Source: Moniliophthora roreri
Lineage: Eukaryota; Basidiomycota; Agaricomycetes; Agaricales; Marasmiaceae
Assembly (NCBI GenBank): GCA_001466705.2
Contig: LATX02000035.1
Coordinates: forward strand, 620,001 to 684,000
DNA: 64,000 bases
Reading direction: 5' to 3'
The notes under the pieces are model-generated. The model worked only from the letters and a program-made list of their open reading frames with translations, searched no databases and had not been told where the DNA came from. How positions within the stretch are numbered: the stretch's first letter is position 1; the number at the start of each line of letters is the position of its first letter. A program made the position numbers and the translations under genes. Shown piece by piece: positions 12,087-25,506 of the stretch.

Positions 12087-13254
12087 ATGGCCCCCCATTT
12101 GGTCGGGAAAACGGTTCTTATTACTGGCTCTACTGACTCGCGATCTTTGGGTTGGACAGCCGCCAAGTTGCTCGCTGGGGGTGATTATGGGTTTAGCCAC
12201 ATCATTCTTTCGGTATGTGGTTTGAAAGGTTTTTGGAAAAAGAACTTTCTTTGACAGCTTTTGACAGGGAATAAAGGAAGATGCAGGACGAAAAGCAGCT
12301 CAAGAACTGCAGAGAAGTCTGCCCCAGGATTCCCCAGTCATGATCAGTGCAATAAACCTTGACATCACAGACAAAGTATCTGTAGAAAGCGCCGCTGCAC
12401 TGATTTCCAGCCCTGTAGGTCCTCTGAGTGCGTACGGTGGGCGTTTAGATGTGCTGGTGAACAATGCTGGGGCTGGTGTACCACCAAATCGTATTGATGC
12501 GTTGGCAGGCGGTATGGTCTTGCCCACTGAAGAAACTACAAGCCGAAGACATGATGTATGTGATGAAGACAAATGTTGCAGCTGTAGTGGAGCTGACCAG
12601 TATGTATCGTTTTCTCTGATTCTATGATCTCTAACCGTCTATAAACAGATGCGTTACTTCCATCACTCGCCAAATCCGAGGCACCCCGTGTTGTGAATGT
12701 TTCCTCAGCTCGAGGTTCCCTATCCTTTGAAGCAGGCCTTCCTCCCGAACGAACCGGTGGCATGGTCTACAACGCTAGTAAGGCCGCGTTGAGTACGAGC
12801 TTCATCCATCTTTATTGGTGTCTTACCAACAACGCCTTATTCTCAGACATGGTCACGGTGATGCAATCCAAGAATCTTCCAGCATTCGCACCCAAACTGA
12901 AAGTAAATGCTGCGACGCCTGGACACACCAAGACTCCGGTGGGTACGATTGAACATGAAACAAAATTACTTTATTGACGATCAATATTGTTGGTAGTTCA
13001 ACAACTTTAGTGAGACCTCAAAATGGTATCTGTTTTCTGTCTCTTACCGATCAAATTTACAGCTGGTACCCGAGCACTCGAAGAAGGTGCTGCGGTAATT
13101 GTGCACCTAGCTACTCTTCCCGAAGATGGGCCAGGTGTGTCTTATTCTCCTTTAGGTTTAGCTGCGGTATCGACCTGTTGTTATAGCTGGGCAGCTCATT
13201 GGGGATCAAGCACCGTATTCCACCAATGGCCATTTTGTTCAGATTCCTTGGTAA
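12087..13254 (+). CDS. Short-chain dehydrogenase/reductase, carbonyl-reductase type
   Basis: This is an NAD(P)H-dependent oxidoreductase of the classical SDR fold. The start chosen is MAPHLVGKTVLITG at 12087; an in-frame ATG at 11952 would add 45 residues. The cofactor loop reads TGSTDSRSLGW, with the usual central glycine of TGxxxGxG replaced. It is followed by LDVLVNNAG, VVNVSS (catalytic Ser) and YNASKAAL (catalytic Tyr and Lys), so the triad is present. The C-terminus GPAGQLIGD...GHFVQIPW matches carbonyl-reductase-like fungal SDRs. About seven exons with 50-60-nt introns are needed. One of them (about 12478-12532, donor gtacca, acceptor ctgaag) is inferred because the reading frame changes between NNAGAG and QAEDMMYVMKTNVAA; a frameshift is the alternative reading. 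The substrate is unknown. The gene lies directly upstream of an FAD monooxygenase on the same strand. Confidence 0.85.
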
Positions 13255-13573
13255 TTGCGGGTAGATATATCATGTTGATATACTACCGCGAATTGACCTA
13301 CATTTTCAAAAGCATGGTCGTCTTATCTGCATCTTATTCGGGGATGGTATCCGAGGAGAACACCGGATCCGAGCTTGAGCCATAAAACTAAGGGTGAGTA
13401 TAGCTTATCGCATCCTCCCGACCACGGGAGAACTCGTAATGAAGCGAACAGCGCCCTTTACGAGTTAAAGACTTCGTAAGGGCCCTAAACCGATCACGAC
13501 CGGAGCTCATAAAGCTCAGAGCTTGAGGCAATGGAGTAATCTCTTTCCCGACCACATAATTATCTGGCATACC

Positions 13574-15337
13574 ATGTTCGAGGGCAGAAAGGCTGTTGTG
13601 CAACTGCATATCGTTATCGTATGTGCACTTCACCATCAGTGTAGCACTCGCTTACTCTGTATGTGTAGGTAGGGGCTGGTATCGGTGGCCTTTCTGCGGC
13701 GTATTGTCTAGTACAGGCGGGCCATAGGATCACTGTGGTGGAACGAGCGAAAGAATTGAAAGAAATCGGCGCAGGCATCCAGCTTACACCAAGTGAGACT
13801 TCGTTGAATTTCTCTTTTTTCCTGGTCACTCACCAAACTCACCACAGATTCAACTCGCTTACTCATGCGCTGGGGGCTAGGTAGAAAGCTGGAAGAAATA
13901 GCAGGCTCTGATCGGTGCGAAGCGACGCTTATTTTCCGATGCAAGTCGTTCGTTATGTTTGGTGTATTCGTCCCCAAAATGTTTTATGTCCCCGCAGATA
14001 CTGGAAATCTTCTGTTGTAGCAGCCCTACGGCAAGGCCTTTGAACGCCAATGCGGCGGGGCTTCCATGTATCAAATGCATGTAAGTTACCAACATCAACA
14101 TTTACCCTCTCGACGAATTCGTCTCAACCGGCTTCACAGCGAGCAGACTTGCAAAAGATGTTATACGAACTCGCCTCGCCACATATGACTCTTCGCTTGG
14201 GTAGCGAAGTCGCCTTCATTGATTCCTCGGCTCCCTCGGTTACGTTGAAGTCCGGGGAGATACTTTCTGGGGACCTCGTCGTTGGAGCAGATGGTATTCA
14301 CAGTATCGTTCGCAGGGTTCTGGGAAGCCCTCAAGAGCCCGAACCCACACATGATAGCACCTACCGGTATCTCATTCCGGCTGATGAGATGCTCGCAGAT
14401 CCTGAGTTGCGGCCACTTATTGAAACGTCATCGCTGGCAAGTTGGTTGGGCCCGGAAAAGCACGTCGTGGGATATGGAATTGTACGTGAGACTTGCCTTG
14501 CGAACTTGATCTCTAATTTCAATCATACATTCCTAGAGAGGCAAATCACTATACAACATGGCTGTTCATGTCCCCGAGCCGGAATTCCAAGTACCTGGGG
14601 TGTACACCACGAAGGGGAATCCGAACCACATGCGTGCAGCATACGATAAGGAAGGAGAAAACTGGGATCCTCGGTATTTATATAATCCCAATTCCTAGAG
14701 ATAATAGATTGGGATTAAACTCTTTCTGGTCCAGTGTCCGAAAACTTCTATCTCTCGCTAAATCGGACCATGTGCTCAAGTTCAAGTCGTTACATTGCAA
14801 GCCATTGGATACCTGGGTACATCCGGCTGGCCGAGTCACGCTCCTAGGAGATGCATGCCATTCTTTCCCAGTGAGTAGAACCAATCTTCTTCGCGAGGCC
14901 AGCATTAACGAGAATTGTATTAGTCTCATTACGCACAGGGATCTGCTCTTGCTGTAAGTGTCTCCTTCCCTAGTACTGAATATCGCTACTGAACCCGGGC
15001 TTAGATTGAAGATGCAGCGGTCTTAGGAAATCTGTTCTCAAGGTTGACTGATCATTCTCAAATCAAGTCTTTACTGGAAGCTTATGAAGCGATTCGCCGT
15101 CCTCGGGCGTCAGCTACATGGCTGGATACGATGGAGCGGCAAGTTTGGCTGCACTATCGTGACGGATCCAATCAGGAAGCCCGAGATGCGGGGATAAAGG
15201 ACACAAAGATTTTCAAGCACAGGAGGGAGCATGAAGCAACGATACCAATTCTGTGCGCAAATCCCTATGGATATGATGCAGATGAAGTCGTCGACATCTG
15301 GTGGAAGCAGAACTGTGGAAAGTCAGTCGTCGAGTAG
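13574..15337 (+). CDS. FAD-dependent monooxygenase (salicylate hydroxylase-like)
   Basis: This is a flavoprotein monooxygenase of the group A aromatic hydroxylase fold, which hydroxylates a small organic substrate using NAD(P)H and oxygen. A short first exon, 13574-13618 (MFEGRKAVVQLHIVI), joins across an intron to VGAGIGGLSAAYCL, completing the Rossmann GxGxxG motif. Later landmarks are VVGADGIHSIVRR (DG motif, near 14280) and RVTLLGDACHSFP (GD motif, near 14840), then GSALAIEDAAVLGNL and a C-terminal domain ending DIWWKQNCGKSVVE. Roughly eight exons with short introns keep one frame throughout, so the gene appears intact, at about 420-430 residues. The exact substrate cannot be told. It is tandem with the SDR at 12087-13254, and an OYE and a dead P450 follow further downstream. 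Confidence 0.88.
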
Positions 15338-15485
15338 CTACATGTGTTTGTTTTACAAGTAGTCGCTGAGCGCTGAGTACTCGAGTAGTCGAGAAGGCCC
15401 TGGCAGGAGGTGGCGGTGTCCTTTGTCCAAATATTGCCTTCCTATCTCACGATATGACATTGTGATCTTACACTGCTACGACCAC

Positions 15486-16274
15486 ATGCGTTTGCAGCAC
15501 CTCGCACTATTCTTTATACCTCTGGTGACAGCTAAATTTCACCCTGGACACCGGGGAGACGAAAGGAGTCCTCTACGCAATCAGCAGATACCCATGGTCT
15601 TTGACGAGCCAGAATACACACCTCAAGTTAAAACCCAGCCTACTCTAGCGGATTTACTCACCATTGAAGCTTCCTCCTCGATATTCTACTCATATGCACG
15701 GGAACTGGAACTGAGCAAGCTCCTTAATGATGAGAGTGCCAGGTTGACGCTGCTGGTACCTACTAATAAAGCTGTTGTTGCTCTACCTCGTAAGCCGTGC
15801 GTATCCCTCGCCACTCCACCATAAAGCACTTTAACTAAACCTTCCAAAGGCATCAAGATCCAGAGACGAAGGACGATGCTGTCATTTCAGAGGAAGAATT
15901 TGACAAGCTGTCGAAACGCAACGTAGAACGATGGGTCTCGGCACACATCATCCCAGTGCGTTACAGTCCTCTGTACGACTTTATCTTGATCCTAACGGCC
16001 AATCATAACAGGAATCTTTGAATGCTCTGGAACATAAGTCGTATTCTACACTTCTTGATGGAAAGTTGGTTACCTTCAGTGCCTCTGGAAAAGGCTCGGA
16101 TACCAACGCCCCAAGTTGGCAGAATACAGTTGTGGAGGATGGTGTTCGTATCATGGACACGAAAGAGGTACGGCGAATTTTTTTAGTTTAGCCTTCGCTC
16201 GCTCATGACATCTACAGGCTTCTAATGGTGTTATCTACATACTCGACGGTACCATCTCGGTCGAGACGTCCTAA
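15486..16274 (+). CDS. Fasciclin (FAS1)-domain secreted or endomembrane protein
   Basis: The product begins MRLQHLALFFIPLVTA, a signal peptide, and continues with one FAS1-like domain: TLADLLTIEASSSIFYSYAR, then LTLLVPTNKAVVAL (the typical 'vPTN' H1 motif), VERWVSAHIIP and GVIYILDGTISVE near the C-terminus. Four exons are joined by introns after PRKP, after AHIIP and after MDTKE, all in frame. The stop TAA is at 16272-16274. FAS1 domains mediate weak adhesion or binding at membranes and the cell wall. At about 210 residues this is a single-domain member resembling the yeast YLR001C-type family in architecture. It is only 146 bp upstream of the Rrp43 start on the same strand. Confidence 0.85.
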
Positions 16275-16419
16275 TCCAGTCTCCCCTCTGTATAACTCTA
16301 GTATCTATTGTAACCTGATGTAGTACTACATAATCGATTCAAACGACTTGCTCTCACTGTTTTAGTGGTAGATGTGAGAGTCCTGAAAGCAGGTCAAATT
16401 CCTTGCTCGCGCCGCAAAA

Positions 16420-17641
16420 ATGGCTTCAGCTTCGACTTCCACCAACCTGTCAACCTCACTATCGGCTACGGAAAATGACGCCCTCAAGGCTGCGATCTTT
16501 CAACGTCTGCATCCGCGGGTATACCTCGAACGATTTTTAGCAGAAAGGGTTCGACCCGACGGACGTGCAGGAGATGAGTGGAGAGACATCGATATCAATG
16601 TTGGTACGTAGTGAAATCAATCTTCCCTCAATCATTTCCTGACCTTTCAAGTCCATACAGGATCCATATCAACTGCAAATGGCTCAGCATTGGTTCGCAT
16701 GGGAAACACGACCGTTGTCTGTGGGGTCAAGGCTGAAATAGCAGAACCAGAACTCGATAAACCAAACGATGGCTTCTTAGGTGCTTTCGGACAATATACA
16801 CGCATTTCCCCATCCTTACGCTTTTTTTCATGCATATCTAGTGCCAAATATTGACCTGCCCGCCATATGTTCTTCAAAATTCAAACCTGGACCTCCGTCG
16901 GAAGAAGCTCAGGTGCTTTCGGAAAGACTAAACGATGCTCTCGTTGAGTAGGTTTTCTTAACTTCTCAAGTTACATCATAAGGCTGACATCGTCATAGAT
17001 CCAAGATAATTCCTCGCGAATCGCTCTGTATACACCCGTCGAAGTACGTTTGGGCGCTGTACGTGGACGCAACGTGTATAAATTATGACGGAAATGCGTT
17101 CGATGCTGCGTTGCTAGCGATGGTTTCTGCATTGAAGAATAGTCAGTACAGACAAGTCATGATATCATCAAGATCCTCATTGAGACTATCTCCGTTATAG
17201 CGATCCTCCCTGAAGCGACATACGATGAGACGACTGGACGAACAGTCTGCTATCACCCAGATTCCAAAGTCCACCGGGGACGAAGGTTAGAGATTGATGA
17301 GGGTCGACTTCCAATAGGTCTGAGCTTTGGTGTATTCGAAGGGTGCGTTCACATTACAGAACCTCGTAGTTGCCAAGTCGTTCCTAATTCATGCCTTTAG
17401 AACGCATATTCTTGCAGACCCAACGTCTTTTGAAGAGCCTCTTCTTGACACAATGATCTCCGTGATAATAGACTCAAAAGGACTGCTAAACTCTGTCAAC
17501 CAGGCAGGCGTCGGTGCTCTTAATACTGGTAGCGCCAAGGACGGTATGGAAGTGGAGGCAAATCAGGATGCTCTTCTACAATGTGTCTCTTTAGCAAGGA
17601 AGAGGCATGAACAGCTGAAGGATTACATCTATGGTGGTTAG
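16420..17641 (+). CDS. RRP43: RNA exosome core subunit Rrp43 (RNase PH-like)
   Basis: This is a subunit of the hexameric RNase PH ring of the nuclear and cytoplasmic exosome, which processes and degrades RNA 3' to 5'. In eukaryotes the ring subunits are structural and lack catalysis. The protein starts MASASTSTNLS, then FQRLHPRVYLERFLAERVRPDGR (the N-terminal RNase PH signature of Rrp43/Rrp42/Rrp45), GSALVRMGNTTVVCGVKAEI, VPNIDLPAICSSKFKPG, KYVWALYVDATCINYDGNAFDAALLAM and PIGLSFGVFE. It ends HEQLKDYIYGG with stop at 17641. Six exons with short introns are all in frame, giving about 310-320 residues. The PNIDLP and VDATCINYDG motifs separate it from Rrp46 and Rrp41. The gene is tail-to-tail with the OYE gene. 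Confidence 0.92.
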
Positions 17642-17911
17642 TAGGCGAGTTGCTCTTGACTGGGTAGCGCAGGTAGAAGTTGGCCAAAAATTTATCATCG
17701 AGTTATGAAAACACGCTATAATCCACGGTCAGTCGAAATCTGTTCGTTCAGACGACATTCGACTTCCAAACGTTTAAACGACTGGATCACAAGGAGGCAA
17801 TTGGAATCAATGTGTTTTCACCTTCCATTGAGGGGCGGTACTTTTGTCTACAGGATACCATAGAAAAGCTACCTGATATCTATCCTCAATGGCATTGCAA
17901 CACCTGTCGCT

Positions 17912-19192
<1,281 letters not shown>

Positions 19193-19739
19193 TGAGGAAA
19201 AGTTGATTGTCGAATTAACTGTCTTGACTTGTCGACAGGAGAAGTGCTGCTCTCTTTATACTTCACTCAGTAATAGGCATATCCCTACTTTTTCGGGAAA
19301 TTATACATCTTCCTACGGAAAAGCTGACTCATGAGTGATAAAGCTTAGGGATACTGTATCTGCTCGGGACCATTGTTTCGACAACCGGAGATGGCCGTCT
19401 CTCTTGAATTCGAATGAGTGACAAATCATGTCAGGGTGTCCAGAACTTCAGGCTCGCACTCATGCAACACTCATGCCATATTCATATCCCGACTCTGCCG
19501 AACCTTATATCGAATTTTACTCTATAAAAAAGGCTAGTGAGATCTTCAGTAGCCTTCTTTGTATGCGTGCGACAAAAGTCGGTCGTGTCCTTCCATGTTG
19601 TTTTCTTTCTTCGGGATCGGACACAAGTACCTGACAATCAAGGCCATGCCTCTTCCGCCAACTTCAGGAGGTCCTGAGGTCCGGACAAACGAGGTCCAGA
19701 TGAGATCTTTTCTAGAGATGGGTCGACTCTGCACTTGCT

Positions 19740-21775
19740 GAAGAGCAAGGGAGAACAACCCCCAAGCCAAATTGCAATATCTTACCTGAGATTCCCTGTT
19801 TCCTGATCATTTACGATGACTGATTCCTCCTTGCCGAGGACATCTTCGGGTTCCAGGTGGATGGCTCAGAGGACGATGGCAAAGGTGTGCAAAGTGTTGG
19901 ATACCGAATGTCTACCCGGACAGATCCTAGAACAGATGTGATCCCTCTGTAAAAGTAATGAAGATGTGTCGTACGTACCGTCCAAGACCAAAGAACGATA
20001 TCCTTCGTTCCTCCGCAGTATGTAATGCTCTCCATAAATGTTGCCCTAGACATGCTGTTCGGTATTTATCGCGGACGGACTTTATTGAGAAACATGAAAG
20101 ACACCCAATGGAATTGAAGGACGCCACAATAACGCCTGATCCGGAATTCAAAATAAAATGAAATGCATGGTATATTATCCCTTTTACTACTGCACGCACG
20201 TAGGGGAGACGTTCCGTGTCGTTCGAGGTCGGCATCTTTGTCACTCCTCCCGGCGACATTGTCGAACTCTTCCTGGACTTTAAGTTGGACCGCCGAGAAA
20301 CAGGCCATGGCGAGTATGAGCCAGCGAAGAGTGCTGGCAGTCTATTTGGACTCGGACGTATCATTAGTCATTGACTGCCGAGAAGCCAAGTTGAAACGGC
20401 ACTGAACCGTCGCGAGACTGTGAGTATGAAATGAGTGAACGTTCCCAAGATAGCACTAGATCACCCACTATAGCATTGCAACCAACCAAGAGGACTCCAT
20501 GTCGCTGAGATCGTGTTGGTCGTGATTTTCTACGAGCGTAGCAACCTGTCCCAGTTTCTTGCTAACCAAGAGTCCCGGTAATAACCTAAATAAGACAAAG
20601 GTACAGATATCTGTTTTCACCTGTCATATTATCTGGCTCTATGATACATCTACAGCTTTCTGTCTCCGCATGAAAACGACTTCCAACTCAAGAAGTGAAG
20701 TATTCTTGGGAAAGAAGCTGGCATACTACCGTTTTCTCTTTGATAAGGAAAAAGTAACTCAAAAACTTACCCTCTTGCAAACGGTAGATTGCTCCGGCTT
20801 CTCGTTTCCAATTCAACAGTGCCAACTCTGTGAAACGATCGAGGATTGGCCAGACATGTCCCTGTCACTGTATCTCTTTCGAATGAAGTTTATGATTGGG
20901 TCTTGGGACGATTCTAATGGTGGGTGGTTGTATATGAGAGATGCGATTTCAAATGAGGTAAATCTCTGAGCAGCTGTCAGTCGTTGAGATCCAAGAAAGA
21001 GTACTTGGGGGACATCTTACTCAGGACAGTGATCGTGGCACTTCTCTGGACTTTGCGGGAGATCCATTGCCGCACGGCGCATGGAATGCTAGCTGTGTTT
21101 TGTTTGAATCAGTTTTATATCTAATAAAGGCCATTTGTGCAACAATAGGGATACGTACACTGCCCACCAGGATTCGTCAATACGAGAATAAGCTTCCTGT
21201 CATATCATTAGCAACGACTGTGGCCACTGTGAATAATTGGTTGCACGGCGGTCTAGGTCTCCAGGTGCCTTGGCCGAGTTGGGTAGGATAACGTCTTGGC
21301 TGGATATACGAAAATGAACAATTATTAGTGATATCCAGAGCATGCGATTACAGGACGACTACGGTGTTGCTTATGGGTCGATTCTGGGATTGCTGGTAAC
21401 GGGATAGTCGTCTGAACTTTGAACAGTCCGCCCGCTTTCTTTACATAAAAGGAATCCAGCGGTTTGATGGGAAGACGGAGCTGCTTCAGGTCGCTTTTAA
21501 AGCGACTCCCTCAGTGACTTCAGAATCGTGCCCATAATCGGCTACTCTGAACACTACTATTTGCCTGAGAAGCGCGAGGCGGATCAGCCACAAGTACATA
21601 CCGTACGTCTCCTTCCATTGAGCGAAGGTATTCTGTGGCCGGCTGAAGGTGTTCCCTACAGTTGGAAGAGGTTTAGGACCAGCGATAGAGGATGAGATGT
21701 ACCTTTTCTTGACCAGCACCAGAAAACTATAGATAGGATCGAGACGAAAGTAGCTGCAACGCCCAACACAAGCAT
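19740..21775 (-). pseudogene. Decayed cytochrome P450
   Basis: Fragments in the right order on the minus strand belong to one microsomal P450. At 21775 there is a start and membrane anchor (MLVLGVAATFVSILSIVFW). It is followed, in a different frame, by AGPKPLPTVGNTFSRPQN and AQWKETYG, the usual proline-rich hinge. At about 20350 comes STLRWLILAMACFSAVQLKV with QEEFDNVAGRSDK (I helix into J), then a one-base slip into MPTSNDTERLPYVRAVVKG. At about 20010-19930 comes the heme loop FFGLGR...ICPGRH, one residue short of FxxGxxxCxG if spliced as expected, then an in-frame TGA before AIHLEPEDVLGKEESV. The middle (about 20410-21480) has no readable P450 sequence. It is clearly a relic, not a working enzyme. 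Confidence 0.82.
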
Positions 21776-22119
21776 CAATGCGAGGGTATACTAGTTTCCT
21801 ACCAGTCGAAAGCTGAGCAGGCGGAAGAAGGGTATGGTCTATCTACGTTTCCGCATTAGTTCCTTCATGAAGTCAAAACATGCATAGAAGTTATAGTCGG
21901 CAGCCTTGAGTCGGGAATAGCATCATGTTTGAAGTATAACGCAGAATGGCTCTTGCTGAGATACATTGTAATCAATTCGTCTTACGGAAAATTCTTCTCC
22001 TCTATATTTCAGTAAGTAATATCATCTTTCTTGGCGACTGTTAAACGATGGGTATAGAGGAGGTCAGTGGTTATCCAAGTAAATATAGCTAGCCATACCA
22101 TACATATTATATTCCGCTT

Positions 22120-23760
22120 TTAATCTACCAAAACCAAGCCTCCCAATACCGAGAAACCCGTAGCCACACCACCTTCGTCACTTTCTTTTCCTTTCGTCCT
22201 GACTAACCACCCTATCTCCTTCTCTTCGCGTACACCGTTCGCACCTTGACCAACCCCGAATAAGGAATACCCAAAAATACCCAACTCACTGATAACTTCC
22301 GCCCTCACAACCTCCAGCGTATCAGCACGGACAAGGAAATTCTGAACACCCTGCGGAACACGTATGAGCTCCATTCCGATCCAAGCTTTTCTCTCTTTCA
22401 CTGGCAATGTCTCAAGGAAGCCGGGTATAGAGGAGTGGTAGACATTATTCCCGCCACCTTCTCGCTGGGGCTTTAGAACGAGTTTCGAGTACCCTGTTTC
22501 GGCCTTTTGCATGCCTTCGACAGAGTCCAGTGCGAACATGCCAACCCAACTTGTCCGGAGTTCCTCTAGGTCAAACTCAGTGGGAGAAAGGAAGTGTTCC
22601 AGTATGCCAGGTTCAGCGAGAACCTGTTGCACCTTCTTGGATCCAGCCAACTGAAGAGGAATTGAAGGACACTTGATTGCTCGACTTTTTTCAAGCAAAA
22701 ACCGGGCGGCATAGTGTTTCTCATCGGGAAAGTCGGCAGGGGTGTATGTTGCGCGAAAGTAGATGACGCTAATCTCGATGTCACCGTTGATGAGGAGAGC
22801 GGAAGATTCAGGGTGGATTGAGGCGGAGGAGGTGAGTTGAGTAAGTGTCTGACGGATTACGGGGATGTTGTATCTGGGGTTAATTGAGTTGACTGAAGGT
22901 GACAAGGAAACAAGAAAGAACATACCGTTGGAGTAACTCATATTCAAGCCACATCTGATCAAAAAGGTTGCGTTCGTTCGGTTGAACTACGAAGAGGATA
23001 CGGGCGTTATTGGCCCCATACGCTTCATGGGTCTTTGCTAGACCCTCGACGAGACCCTTGGTCGTCTCGTTGCGCGGTAAATTCTCTTGCTTGAGCCATG
23101 GATGCGCAGGCGACGCGTGACACAGATACCTGAGAGCCAGCGTCAACCACAAGCTCCAGTCTAGGGACGAAGTGTTGCTCACCGATGCATAGCAGCTGCG
23201 CGTTCAGATAAAGGCCCAAAGGACGAGGAAATCGTATTGAATTCAACTTGCTTGATATCTAACTCTCCATCAGTAGAATGTAAGAGGTAATCTGAGCGAA
23301 ATAAGCCTAGGTGAAGTGGCTGCCAGAGATACGTTACTTGTTTCAAGCTTGAAAGCAGTAAACGACTCACCTGGGTTATCTCTCCCTTCTCCCTCAGCAC
23401 CTTCCAGCCTCTCCATAGCTTCCCGACAAATGTATCTACGTCACCGACTCGTGCACCCTTCTTCTCCCCTTCTTCCCCAGTCGAACACCCCAAGACGTCG
23501 TCCAGGAACTCTTCATCCATCGCAATCTTGCTGTATAGCACATTATACGTTGCCTGTACTCTTCTTACTTTCTCAAATAGCTTTCTTGGAAAAGGTGATG
23601 GGAAGAGGGATAGAGGAGCATGAATGGATGAAGTAGGAGGTGAGGTGGGTGACGGTGGAAGGTAACATAATCCATGCGACAGGGCGTAGGTAGTCGCGAG
23701 TTTGTGGAGATGATTGAGTTGTTCAAGCGTTAGGGAAGGCGGATATGAATCTGTGTTCAT
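22120..23760 (-). CDS. GSH2: Glutathione synthetase
   Basis: This enzyme makes glutathione from gamma-glutamylcysteine and glycine with ATP in the cytosol. The protein is about 500 residues of the eukaryotic GSS family. The start MNTDSYPPSLTLEQLNHLHK is at 23760. Landmarks include YNVLYSKIAMDEEFL, LHLGLFRSDYLLH, DIKQVEFNTISSSFGPLS, NERNLFDQMWLEYELLQR, GDIEISVIYFRATYTP, and the ATP-grasp glycine-rich loop LVLKPQREGGGNNVY. The C-terminus EGGVATGFSVLGGLVLVD is the usual Ala/Gly-rich lid, with stop at 22120. Introns fall after KGEITQ, after AAAMHR and after YELLQR, all in frame. It shares a very short divergent upstream region with DcpS. Confidence 0.96.
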
Positions 23761-23865
23761 TATCGGCGGACAAGGATTGCGGCAAACTGAGCTGCATTAT
23801 CGCTCGCCATCGCAGACCAGGATGTACCTGATGTGTAAGCCTGCACTGTCCAGCACATCATCACC
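23761..23865. promoter_or_regulatory. 105-bp head-to-head region between GSH2 and DcpS
   Basis: Only about 105 bases separate the start codons of glutathione synthetase (minus, 23760) and DcpS (plus, 23866). This segment plus the 5' ends must carry both core promoters and both 5' untranslated regions. I see no clear TATA element. Bidirectional action is inferred from geometry alone. Confidence 0.6.
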
Positions 23866-25209
23866 ATGTCCAATGGGGCGCGTATACCCGCTTTGCTCAA
23901 GCATTTCAAACTAGACGAAATCTTGAACGACGGTAAGCTTTAAACCGGCAATCGTGAATGCAGAAACTGAGCAAAACCGTCAGAGCCAGAGAAATGTCGC
24001 ATCACTCTGCTTGGAACTTTGCCAATGTCATGGACGAACGGTTCGACATCTTCTATGTCATTCTACTTGTAGCAAACTCGCCGTGATGCAGAGACTGATG
24101 ACTCTGATGGCGACCAACGCTTGCCAGCTATCGTTCGAGTTGAGAAGACTGCTTTTGCCGCAGAATGCGGAAAGGATTTCTTCAGGCCAGAAGAAGACGC
24201 GAGTTTGGTGCGAAAGATTGAGGTCATGGAATCGACGGATATCGTGCGTTTTGTCGGGTTAAATATTAGTTTTTATTCTGACTGTTCTTGTCTGCAGTAT
24301 ACTTGGCTCGCCGGTTGGATATCCTCTCCACTTTCAGAGGCAAAGCAGCCGCAAGGTGACGTGAAGATCAACATCATCTGTCCTGCCACACAAGTCCACG
24401 TCAGAAAGGTGTGCCGTCAGTTTCATCGGTATCATCCACACTCTGACTGCCATGATCATAGTATATCAAACAACAATCTATCCTCGTACAAGAGACTCCG
24501 GATCTATACGAGAAGATCGTCAAGCCTTATATATCCAGCTTCCCTCTCTCTCGTACACGATGGTATGTCCTTGCCCTCCATTTTAAACGTTAAATACAAC
24601 GTTTACCCATTTGCACGCAGGGTGACTGAAATACTCGAAGGACGTGCAGAGGAGGATAAAATCCTCTTCTCATCTCCAGAGTTCATCATTCTGCCAGATA
24701 TGAAATGGGACCTTCATACCATTGGGAGTCTTTACCTCGTCGCCATCGTGAGGAATCCTAATCTACGGAGTCTGCGTGATTTGCGTGCGGATCATCTTGA
24801 GCTCCTTAAGACAATTCATTCTGAGGCGTACAAAGTCGCTGGGGAGAAGTGGGGGATACCGACAGGTGGTTTGAGGCTCTTTATTCACTACCAACCAAGT
24901 TATTGTAAGCATTTCTGTTCTATAAGTGGCATTCTGATTCTATCGCAACACAGACCATTTCCACGTTCACATAGTCAATGCCAACTATCAGGATTCCGGT
25001 ATGGGTATGGTCGCTGGACAGGCGCATCTGCTAGAGGACGTGATATCTTTGGTAAATGCTTTTGGGCGGTCTCTCGTTCCCTGAGACTGACAAACTCTTA
25101 TGCTCAGCTGGAGCTCAACGGTCAAACATTTGAACGAATGACTCTTACTTACGGTTTGGGTGATCAACATGGACTACATGAACCCATGAAGGCGGCTCGA
25201 AGTCAATGA
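23866..25209 (+). CDS. Scavenger mRNA decapping enzyme DcpS
   Basis: This HIT-family hydrolase cleaves the residual m7GpppN cap after 3'-to-5' mRNA decay by the exosome. The start MSNGARIPALLKHFKLDEIL is at 23866. Landmarks are LPAIVRVEKTAFAAE, YTWLAGWISSPLSE, PATQVHVRKYIKQQSILVQE, ILPDMKWDLHTIGSLYLVAI, and the catalytic histidine triad YHFHVHIVNANYQD near 24955. This is followed by LLEDVISL and a C-terminus containing RMTLTYGLGDQHGL, with stop at 25207-25209. Seven or so exons with short introns stay in frame; the second donor (gttcga) is weak. About 310-320 residues. The presence of exosome subunit Rrp43 in the same window is probably coincidence. Confidence 0.93.
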
Positions 25210-25506
25210 CGGACAGATGTCAGCATTTCGCTATGTGTACAGAAAACGACGTTACTTCCCGGCACTTGTCGATATAATGCTACGAGTATATCCTGCCTCA
25301 GGGGCGTCTTCGTCTTCGTCTTTGCCCCATACAAGTCCCCTGCCAACATTAATTTAGGGTAAAGAGGACAGGAAATTTGCTTCCCAACAAAACGTGTTCC
25401 CTTCATAATTGTACACATCCGTTCCTGCTCGCCTTCGGACACAGTAACCCCACAGATTCCAAACACTGGTACACGGCTCAGGAACAAGGGGTTCGAAGCA
25501 AGGGGT

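Noticed and set aside
20559..20969. 136-codon plus-strand frame inside the P450 relic
   Set aside because: No recognisable features; it lies in the unreadable middle of the relic and may simply be a chance frame.
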